Positions 57,830-64,000 of a DNA stretch of 64,000 nucleotides are shown piece by piece (positions within the stretch are counted from its first letter, which is position 1; every line of letters begins with the position of its first letter). Source of the DNA: Pseudomonadota bacterium (lineage in GTDB: Bacteria; Desulfobacterota; Desulfobacteria; Desulfobacterales; Desulfolunaceae); NCBI GenBank assembly GCA_018818835.1, contig JAHIRD010000026.1, positions 1 through 64,000 of the forward strand, given 5' to 3'. Made by a program: the position numbers and the translations under genes. The notes under the pieces were generated by a model, which was not told the origin of the DNA, searched no databases, and saw nothing but the letters and a program-made list of their open reading frames with translations.

Positions 57830-58483
57830 ATGAAAAATATGACCGATGCATTCTTAAGTGAAAAAGACCGGGAAAAGATCCGTTTGGCCGTTGAAAAGGC
57901 CGAGGGCAGAACCTCAGGAGAAATCGTTCCCATGGTGGTTTCTTCCAGTTACACCTACCCCATGGCCGATGTTCTGGGGGCTTCAGCCCTCTCTTTTCCA
58001 TTGGCTGTGATTCTCACTGTCTATGTCTGCGGTCTTTTATGGATGGGAACACCTAATATGTGGGTGTTTATCGGTTTTTTTTCAGTGCTTTTTCTTGTGT
58101 TTCATGCCTTGATCAAACATGTTTCCGGGTTCAAACGGTTTTTTATTTCCAAACGGGAAATCGACGAGGAAGTGGGAGAAGCGGCTGTCACCGCTTTTTT
58201 CCGCGAAGGCCTTTACCGCACACGGGATGAGACCGGTGTCCTTTTGTTTATTTCGGTGTTTGAACGTAAGGTTATGGTTCTTGCGGACAAGGGGATTGAT
58301 GCCCATGTGGGCAAGGATGCCTGGGTCTGGATTGTGGATCACATCACCAGCGGAATCAAGCAAAAGCGCCAGGCCGATGCCATCTGTGAAGCCGTAACCA
58401 TGGTGGGAGACATGCTGGCGACACATTTCCCGGTCAAAGATGATGATACCAATGAGTTGAAAAACCTTATCGTAGAATCTTGA
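57830..58483 (+). CDS. TPM-domain membrane protein
   Basis: A 217-residue protein. An N-terminal TPM-like start (LSEKDREKIRLAVEKAEGRT) is followed by two membrane helices (about 45-65 and 68-90) and the rest of the TPM domain (TRDETGVLLFISVFERKVMV). It is the short membrane variety often placed after lemA and the YgcG-type gene. The ATG at 57830 is chosen; a TTG two codons earlier is possible. The stop codon lies inside repeat copy 2. Confidence 0.85.
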   Translation: MKNMTDAFLSEKDREKIRLAVEKAEGRTSGEIVPMVVSSSYTYPMADVLGASALSFPLAVILTVYVCGLLWMGTPNMWVFIGFFSVLFLVFHALIKHVSGFKRFFISKREIDEEVGEAAVTAFFREGLYRTRDETGVLLFISVFERKVMVLADKGIDAHVGKDAWVWIVDHITSGIKQKRQADAICEAVTMVGDMLATHFPVKDDDTNELKNLIVES

Positions 58484-58586
58484 TGGCGTCGTAAAAAGTC
58501 CCATATGCGGCGTTATAGTGTTTGGCCGGACGTTCGACATACGCATCACGTATGCCTTCACGCCCGGCCAAACACTATGCCTTGCC
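58482..58586 (+). repeat. Mosaic dyad element, copy 2, with nested hairpin
   Basis: Its first 44 bp match copy 1. A near-perfect stem (ATAGTGTTTGGCCGG at 58515-58529 with CCGGCCAAACACTAT at 58564-58578) encloses a smaller one (CATACG/CGTATG). It overlaps the stop of the TPM gene and ends 3 bp before the SlyX stop, so it can serve as a bidirectional terminator. Confidence 0.8.
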
Positions 58587-58588
58587 TA

Positions 58589-58795
58589 TCAATAATGTGG
58601 CGGTCTTTCGTTGCCACCGATTGAAAGGGACATATTCTGGGAAAGATCAAGCATACGTTCGAGTAGACGTTCGGAAGTTTCTTTCAGCTCATCCAAGGTT
58701 TTCTGCTGCTCATAGACCACCGTGTTCAATTCGGCAATCATTCGTTCCTGATACGCCATTTTCATTTCAATATCTATTAGTCGTTGGTTTTCCAT
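58589..58795 (-). CDS. slyX: SlyX family protein
   Basis: A 68-residue coiled-coil protein with the SlyX pattern (IDIEMKMAYQERMIAELN, then VVYEQQKTLDEL) and a short C-terminal IGGNERPPHY like the PPHY end of family members. Function is unknown across bacteria. It starts 10 bp after the 1,006-residue membrane protein gene and is surely cotranscribed. Confidence 0.9.
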   Translation of the reverse strand: MENQRLIDIEMKMAYQERMIAELNTVVYEQQKTLDELKETSERLLERMLDLSQNMSLSIGGNERPPHY

Positions 58796-58805
58796 ATGTT
58801 TCCCT

Positions 58806-61800
58806 TTAGGCTTTCCCTGCCATCCGTTCCACTTCCCTCAGGTATCCTTCAGACCGGCTCAGATAAAAGGACAATCCCCTGGAAAATTGTTTTCCGATGA
58901 TGCCGTCCACAAACATCAGGCTGATTTTTTTCTGGTACGTCAGAAGAAGGTGACTGCGAACAAGTACCCGCCGCTCTTCGTCACTCATGGCCCGGATCAT
59001 GGCCCGGAAAACATCCCGTGCCCTGGGTTGATACATCCAGAAATAGAGGAGGTCAAGGGCATTTAAAATTAATATCTGGTCAATGCCCTCAACAGGTTTG
59101 GTTTTATTCATATCTTCGAACTGGTCATGGGCCTTGAAGAAGGTCTCCACATCGGTTTCGGGAAAGAGAATCTCCAGCCGGATGTAGGCGTCCCTGATCT
59201 GGGACAGTTTTTTATCGTAATCAATCTGCCTCAGGCGTATGTTCTCAAACCGATCTGCAATACCTTCGATGACCCCGGCCATGGAGTCGGACGCTGCTTT
59301 GGAAATGACGGCGGCCCATTTTTGAAGGATGTCGTTGACGTTGGGTATTCCAAGAAAATAAAGGCTGCCTCCCACCAGAGTGTTGAAAAAAATGGCCACG
59401 GGTATGGACAGTATGCTCCGGAAAAAATTTCCGAAAACAGCTCCTTTGGGAAGCCCGCGAAGCATATTGTGTGAAGACAGGTAGACTCCGTTGACCAGGG
59501 CCATCACGGCATAGAGGGTTTGGGGTGACGTACTCGTTGTGACTCCGAATCCCCTGTCCAGGACAAGGGTTTTGACCAGATAATCCAGAAGGGGCACTGA
59601 AAATCCCGTATAAAACAGAGAATCGCTGAAACGTTGCCAGCTCACATAATCTTTCCATCTGACCAGAGGGGACCTGCGGAATCCGCCCCCACCAAGGACA
59701 GATTGGAGAATGTTTCGAAATCCGGTTATGCCGAACCATATAAAGGCTCCCAGATAGGCAAGGACCCACCAGTCTTTGGTCAGAGCAAAGGTGAGAAACG
59801 CTGGAATAAATCCGCACAGGATCTTCAGGCCGTTTTTCAAACCACTGTTCATGTACGCAAAGGATATACCCCCCTTCTTTTTACGCAGAGCCCGTGGGAC
59901 AAGATGAAGGCCATTGTCTTTGGAATCGGCAATCCCTCCGATGGTGATGATATTCCCCTTGGGATCGAAATGGACGGATTCCGGCTGAATCACCCAGTCT
60001 TTGATTCGCTTCTGGCCAAAAAAAACCGCAAAGGGTAAAAACCGGATCAGGTTATTGAGCCATTTTATGAAAGGATTAATCATGGAGCCAGGGCAGCCTG
60101 TGACTCGAAAACAGGTTTTTACCTTCAGAGGAATGGGGAGGTACTGGAGCTGGTTTTTTCGTAAGGCACGTCTGGCCGCCCTGGGGAGAGTGCGTGCAAT
60201 GGCAATTCCCATGCCCGGATATTTACGGGAATGGCCGGTGGAGTCGGTCCCGATGCATGATTTTAAGGGGATGTCCTTGTAAAAATCCATGAATGTGGAA
60301 ATATCCAGGAGAATCTCATTGATTCTCTGGGCTCTCTGGGTCTGCCCCTTCTTTTTCAATGTGTCGATGATGTCCAGAATGATTCGTTTCAGACGAACCG
60401 CATTGCCGCTGTTCAGTGCCATTTGCAAGCCGTTGATGGCTTCGTAATCAGGGGCTTTCCCGGCAATGGAATCCTTGAGATTGAATATCTCAAGGTGGGT
60501 GATATTCCCCCCGCAATCATAGAGAACTTCCAGCACATCCTCGGGTGTGAGATGGGTCAAGTTTAATGTGATTCGTGAGCCGTGACGAATTCGTTTCAGG
60601 TCATCGATCAGCTCAATGGGAGAACGCATGAGCATGGGGGGGACATGGGGACCGGATTCCAGGCTGTCCCTGGGATCGATGACAGAGGGGTTGGCCGTGG
60701 GTGATAAATAGGCGTCATACACCATGTCCGGGTCAATATGGTTCATGGCCCTGATCACCTCGTTAAAATAAGCGTCCTTTTCCGGATTGGGGTCCTTTGC
60801 ATAGTCCTTTCGAATCTCTTCAAGTCTCCGCCTCATGGCCGGGATCATGCAGGTGTGAATGTGCTTGGCCAGATGAAGCAAGGACGGCTGGCCCGTGCCA
60901 ACGGAACGAAGAAAGCCGTCTGTGCAGATGGGCTCCATTAAGATACTGAATTCCTTGCGGATGGAATGGATATGTCTGTTATTGAATTCGGACAGTATTT
61001 TGAAAACATATTGCTGCTGGTACACCGAAACATTTCGGCTTTCGTTCATGAATTCGAGCACATGGGGTTTGGAAAGAAAGGACAGATAATTATGGGGCTG
61101 GGACAAACCCCGTACGCCCCAGATCAAATTGATGTATCGCCCCCTGAAACGGGCCGGGAATTCCACACCGATCCTCACGCTGATACCCATGATCTGGGCT
61201 GCTTCCATCAGTTCCGAAGCGGCTTCGGGTTCGATGTAGTTATAATAGATCACCGTGAGAAAGCGGATGCCTTTGATCCATGCATCCATGATCAGATGGG
61301 TTGGAGATTTTCTGCCTTTGGTGTTGGCGTCGTGGACATGATCGTCAAAGCTCAGCTGGTTCCAGTCTTCAGGCATTTCCAGTAAATGGAATTTCCGCAG
61401 CTGTTTTCGAACCACCCTCTGGTTGCCTGTGGCCGCAGCTCTGAAATCATGGGCCAGTTTCAGGGCTTCTTCCTTATCACCGGTGTGGCGTATCAGCTCT
61501 TTCATGATCTGGAGAAGAACCCGTGCTGTATTGAACCGGAAGGTGCTGGCCTTGCTGTTCATCACCTCATAGTTCAGGGTCTGTAAAGCCATGATGCGGT
61601 CTTTGGCTTCGTCTGCGTCCAGTGAGCCGATAAGATGGACAATGGAATAGGCCATGCGAAGGGCTTTGGGTGCTGCCATTTCAACAATGCCGTGGGGATG
61701 GAGGTTGGACCCGATGATGTTTTTTAAATGGCGCCGCTCTTTGCCGCCTTCAAGCACATCGTTGACAATGTTAAGCAGTTCATAATCCTGGGGGTCAAAC

Positions 61801-61826
61801 AGTACGCTTTTCAGCGATGCGGGCAT
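58806..61826 (-). CDS. Large membrane protein with a PHP-like N-terminal region
   Basis: A 1,006-residue protein I cannot name. Residues about 155-240 resemble a PHP phosphoesterase core: HVHDANTKGRKSP (H163, H165), a helix, then SVRIGVEF (E222), but the second metal motif reads TVIYYN in place of TDH, so activity is doubtful. Residues 400-530 are soluble helical. About four to six membrane segments lie between 660 and 860, then a helical C-terminal region. It is cotranscribed with slyX. The upstream region shows nothing notable, so regulation is unclear. Confidence 0.75.
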   Translation of the reverse strand: MPASLKSVLFDPQDYELLNIVNDVLEGGKERRHLKNIIGSNLHPHGIVEMAAPKALRMAYSIVHLIGSLDADEAKDRIMALQTLNYEVMNSKASTFRFNTARVLLQIMKELIRHTGDKEEALKLAHDFRAAATGNQRVVRKQLRKFHLLEMPEDWNQLSFDDHVHDANTKGRKSPTHLIMDAWIKGIRFLTVIYYNYIEPEAASELMEAAQIMGISVRIGVEFPARFRGRYINLIWGVRGLSQPHNYLSFLSKPHVLEFMNESRNVSVYQQQYVFKILSEFNNRHIHSIRKEFSILMEPICTDGFLRSVGTGQPSLLHLAKHIHTCMIPAMRRRLEEIRKDYAKDPNPEKDAYFNEVIRAMNHIDPDMVYDAYLSPTANPSVIDPRDSLESGPHVPPMLMRSPIELIDDLKRIRHGSRITLNLTHLTPEDVLEVLYDCGGNITHLEIFNLKDSIAGKAPDYEAINGLQMALNSGNAVRLKRIILDIIDTLKKKGQTQRAQRINEILLDISTFMDFYKDIPLKSCIGTDSTGHSRKYPGMGIAIARTLPRAARRALRKNQLQYLPIPLKVKTCFRVTGCPGSMINPFIKWLNNLIRFLPFAVFFGQKRIKDWVIQPESVHFDPKGNIITIGGIADSKDNGLHLVPRALRKKKGGISFAYMNSGLKNGLKILCGFIPAFLTFALTKDWWVLAYLGAFIWFGITGFRNILQSVLGGGGFRRSPLVRWKDYVSWQRFSDSLFYTGFSVPLLDYLVKTLVLDRGFGVTTSTSPQTLYAVMALVNGVYLSSHNMLRGLPKGAVFGNFFRSILSIPVAIFFNTLVGGSLYFLGIPNVNDILQKWAAVISKAASDSMAGVIEGIADRFENIRLRQIDYDKKLSQIRDAYIRLEILFPETDVETFFKAHDQFEDMNKTKPVEGIDQILILNALDLLYFWMYQPRARDVFRAMIRAMSDEERRVLVRSHLLLTYQKKISLMFVDGIIGKQFSRGLSFYLSRSEGYLREVERMAGKA

Positions 61827-62051
61827 ATCTACTCCATATTCATTAGGTGCACGTATTTAATTTTACACTTACATCATGCGCTATGGAAATACAAAACTCA
61901 ACAGGAATCAATAATCCTGTGCATTTTCAGTGGTGTGCCATGGTTTGTTGGGGGCGGGGGTGTTTTTTGATTTGTTTATAATAGATTAAAAATTAGCTAT
62001 TAATGTGATATTTTGATTGTAATAGGCAATAAATGGTATATTATTATTTAT

Positions 62052-62078
62052 AATGGGACTTATGGGACTTATTGACAA
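62052..62078. repeat. 9-bp-unit element, short copy at the hip promoter
   Basis: AATGGGACT, TATGGGACT and TATTGACAA follow one another in 9-bp phase. The last unit supplies the TTGACA -35 box of the hipBA promoter. Confidence 0.55.
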
Positions 62079-62100
62079 TTTAATGATTATTTATTATAAT
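62072..62100 (+). promoter_or_regulatory. Consensus sigma-70 promoter of hipBA
   Basis: TTGACA (62072-62077) and TATAAT (62095-62100) are both perfect and separated by 17 bp. It lies about 60 bp before the hipB start. Such a strong promoter is typical for an autorepressed toxin-antitoxin operon. Confidence 0.85.
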
Positions 62101-62103
62101 GGG

Positions 62104-62122
62104 CTTAAAATAGGCTTTTAAG
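62104..62122. promoter_or_regulatory. Probable HipB operator (CTTAAAA-N5-TTTTAAG)
   Basis: A perfect 7-bp inverted repeat covering the expected transcription start of hipBA, where a bound HipB dimer would block initiation. Confidence 0.6.
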
Positions 62123-62160
62123 TTTAATAACTGATGTTAATGATTAATTTTAGGTTTATT

Positions 62161-62493
62161 ATGGACTATTATTCAATGACGGACAAGGGGATTGAGGCGG
62201 AGCTTGGCCAGCGGCTGAGGGCTCTTCGGCTAAGGAAGAACCTGACCCAGCAGCAGTTGGCCGATGCGGTGGCCGTGTCGGTGAATTCAATCAAAGCCAT
62301 TGAAAAGGGGAAGGGCAAGATCGCAACGCTGGTTGCGGTGGTGAGGGAAATGGGCGCCCTGGATTCTCTTGATGCCTTTATTCCCCCTGTCCAGGTGAGC
62401 CCTTTGCAGCTGGTGAAACTCAAGGGAAAAAAACGCCAGAGGGCAAGCGGAAAACGGGGGGTGACTGATTCCAAAGGAGATGGAAAATGGTAG
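62161..62493 (+). CDS. hipB: HipB-like antitoxin (Xre-type regulator)
   Basis: A 110-residue protein with an Xre helix-turn-helix (LRALRLRKNLTQQQLADAVA, SVNSIKAIEKGKG; about 11-60) and a basic C-terminal tail. It would bind HipA and repress the operon. The in-frame ATG nine codons upstream lacks a ribosome site; the chosen start has a modest AGG. Its stop overlaps the hipA start region by seven bases, typical of coupled toxin-antitoxin genes. Confidence 0.85.
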   Translation: MDYYSMTDKGIEAELGQRLRALRLRKNLTQQQLADAVAVSVNSIKAIEKGKGKIATLVAVVREMGALDSLDAFIPPVQVSPLQLVKLKGKKRQRASGKRGVTDSKGDGKW

Positions 62494-63800
62494 CCAAAGT
62501 GGATACGGCTGTGGTGCGTTTATGGGGTGATGTTGTGGGAGCGGTGGCATGGCTTGAGGATGGGCAGTACGGCGTCTTTGAATATGATTCTGAATTTGTG
62601 AAAAAAGGGCTGGATATTTCTCCCATCCACATGGGTCTTAGGGACGCCATGCAGGGTGACAGGACATTTCATTTCCCGGGGCTGAAAAGGGAGACCTTTC
62701 TGGGACTTCCGGGTCTGCTTGCCGATTCGCTGCCGGATAAATTCGGAAACAGCATCATTGATGCCTGGCTGATGCGGCAGGGACGGGAGAAAAACAGCTT
62801 CAGCCCGGTGGAACGGCTTTGTTATACCGGTAGCCGGGGGATGGGAGCCCTTGAGTTTGAACCATCCGTCAACCGGCAGTTTGACATGCATGTTTCCGTT
62901 GAGGTCGCAAATCTGGTGACCTTGGCCCAGCAGATCATGGCTGAGCGCCGCAGACTCGATGTGTCTCTGGGCCCCGTGGACAGGGAGAATGCCGATGCTT
63001 TGATGGACATCATCCGTGTGGGAACCTCGGCCGGTGGGGCACGGCCCAAGGCCATTATCGCCATGAACCGTGAGAACCACATAATTTCGGGCCAGGGGGA
63101 TGTACCCGAGGGGTATGATTACTGGATTCTGAAATTTGACGGTGTTGATGACCTTGAGCTGGGAGAACCCAGGGGCTTTGGCCGAATTGAGTATGCGTAT
63201 TATCTGATGGCGAAAAAGGCGGGAATCGCCATGTCCGAGTGTCGACTTCTTGAAGAGAACGGCAGAGCCCATTTTCTGACCCAACGATTTGATCGCAGGC
63301 CAGGTGAAAAACGTCATCTTCAGTCTTTATGCGGTCTGGCCCATTATGATTTCAACATGGCAGGGGCCTTTAGCTATGAACAGGCTTTTTCCATCATGAG
63401 GAAATTGCGGCTTTCCAAAGCCGATGCTGTTCAGCAGTTCAGGCGTATGGTGTTCAATGTGATGGCGCGAAATCAGGATGATCACACAAAAAACATTGCC
63501 TTTCTGATGGGTCACGATGGGGTGTGGAGACTTTCACCGGCCTTTGATGTGACCTATTCCCATAATCCGGCCGGGAAATGGACCAGCATGCACCAGATGA
63601 GTATCCATGGGAAACGCGATGATTTTACCCTGGATGATTTGGTGGCTGTGGCCGAGTCAATAAGTATTTCAAATTCGACGTTGATCATTCGCGAGATCTT
63701 AGATGCCGTGGCCACATGGCCCCAATGTGCCCGTGAAGCCGGGGTTTTGGAGCCGGTGATCCGCCAGATTGCAGCCACACACCGGCGCATTGGTTCATGA
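62487..63800 (+). CDS. hipA: HipA-like serine/threonine kinase toxin
   Basis: A 437-residue protein with the HipA N-terminal barrel and the C-terminal kinase-like domain. Visible motifs are GLPGLLADSLPDKFGN, VGTSAGGARPKAI (autophosphorylation loop region), VMARNQDDHTKNI with the catalytic aspartate, and SPAFDVTYS with the metal-binding aspartate. Known HipA toxins phosphorylate glutamyl-tRNA synthetase or related targets and cause dormancy. It looks complete and is regulated through the hipB promoter. Confidence 0.9.
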   Translation: MVAKVDTAVVRLWGDVVGAVAWLEDGQYGVFEYDSEFVKKGLDISPIHMGLRDAMQGDRTFHFPGLKRETFLGLPGLLADSLPDKFGNSIIDAWLMRQGREKNSFSPVERLCYTGSRGMGALEFEPSVNRQFDMHVSVEVANLVTLAQQIMAERRRLDVSLGPVDRENADALMDIIRVGTSAGGARPKAIIAMNRENHIISGQGDVPEGYDYWILKFDGVDDLELGEPRGFGRIEYAYYLMAKKAGIAMSECRLLEENGRAHFLTQRFDRRPGEKRHLQSLCGLAHYDFNMAGAFSYEQAFSIMRKLRLSKADAVQQFRRMVFNVMARNQDDHTKNIAFLMGHDGVWRLSPAFDVTYSHNPAGKWTSMHQMSIHGKRDDFTLDDLVAVAESISISNSTLIIREILDAVATWPQCAREAGVLEPVIRQIAATHRRIGS

Positions 63801-63891
63801 GACGCAACCATCTGGTCCTTCCGGTCACTGAACACGAAGAATCGAAAACAGATCCACACTAAACGTTATGTCCTTGGTGAGTATAAAAAAT

Positions 63892-63908
63892 CCCAGGCGT
63901 TGCCTGGG
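63892..63908 (-). terminator. Rho-independent terminator of the minus-strand gene at the right edge
   Basis: CCCAGGC-GTT-GCCTGGG forms a perfect 7-bp stem; on the minus strand it is followed by ATTTTTTAT. It lies about 17 bp past the stop of a frame that enters from the right edge. Confidence 0.7.
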
Positions 63909-63924
63909 CTTGAAAAAAAGCAGT

Positions 63925-64000
63925 TTAACCTTGCAACACCGTCTGCGGAACATGTCCGTGTTTGTCCAGGCTATTTCTTTCGTGGACGACCACGGACTGA
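63925..64000 (-). CDS. 3' end of a protein-coding gene cut by the window edge
   Basis: The last 24 codons of a minus-strand frame (ending NSLDKHGHVPQTVLQG) enter from the right edge and stop at 63925. The terminator that follows supports a real gene end. There is too little sequence to name it. Confidence 0.4.
   Translation of the reverse strand, partial: QSVVVHERNSLDKHGHVPQTVLQG

Noticed and set aside
63821-64000. A plus-strand reading ending FFRGRPRT at the right edge
   Set aside because: It crosses the terminator hairpin and has no start or ribosome site; the minus-strand frame with a terminator after it fits better.

Overview
The window reads as a chromosomal piece of a Gram-negative anaerobe, most likely a sulfate-reducing member of the Desulfobacterota. 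That is an inference from gene content: PEP-CTERM surface proteins, exopolysaccharide priming genes, several sigma-54 activators, a 4-hydroxybutyryl-CoA dehydratase, lipoprotein and Tat signals. No rRNA or tRNA gene was seen.

Left part (1-14.9 kb): a complete type I-E CRISPR-Cas locus, all read on the minus strand. A WYL-domain regulator (13866-14858) lies upstream of cas3, cse1, cse2, cas7, cas5 and cas6e. A PDDEXK nuclease gene of the DUF1016/YhcG family follows, then cas1, cas2, a 92-bp leader and an array of 68 identical 29-bp repeats that runs off the left edge. The nuclease gene between cas6e and cas1 is translationally coupled to cas1 and is not a standard I-E component. Two spacers, 40 apart in acquisition order, differ at only three positions.

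Middle part (15-38 kb): small membrane proteins and a methyltransferase; an ExeA-like ATPase fused to TPR repeats, followed by a LysM-like lipoprotein; then a 4-hydroxybutyrate catabolic operon (dehydratase, CoA-transferase, permease) with its own PAS/sigma-54 activator, a -24/-12 promoter and two matching palindromes. After this come a PEP-CTERM protein, a Tat lipoprotein with a zinc-dependent phospholipase C-like protein, an FHA/sigma-54-type regulator, and an operon of a von Willebrand A PEP-CTERM protein, a tandem tyrosine autokinase and a polyprenyl-phosphate sugar transferase. No exosortase lies in the window, so it must be encoded elsewhere.

Right part (38-64 kb): two giant paralogues (about 1,880 residues each) join a degenerate protein-kinase domain, a STAND-like ATPase, GAF, PAS and a SpoIIE-type phosphatase. 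Between them are an S15/CocE hydrolase carrying a cupredoxin-like domain and an AhpD-like protein. Then follow a sulfotransferase, a beta-lactamase-fold hydrolase, a LemA-TPM-TPM group, SlyX with a 1,006-residue membrane protein that has a PHP-like N-terminal region, and a hipBA module.

Intergenic regions share two repeat families: a 58-bp element built of six 9-bp units (four full copies plus partial ones) and a mosaic dyad element (three copies). The best candidates for something undescribed are the nuclease inside the cas operon, the twin pseudokinase/phosphatase proteins, the hydrolase-cupredoxin fusion and the 58-bp element.
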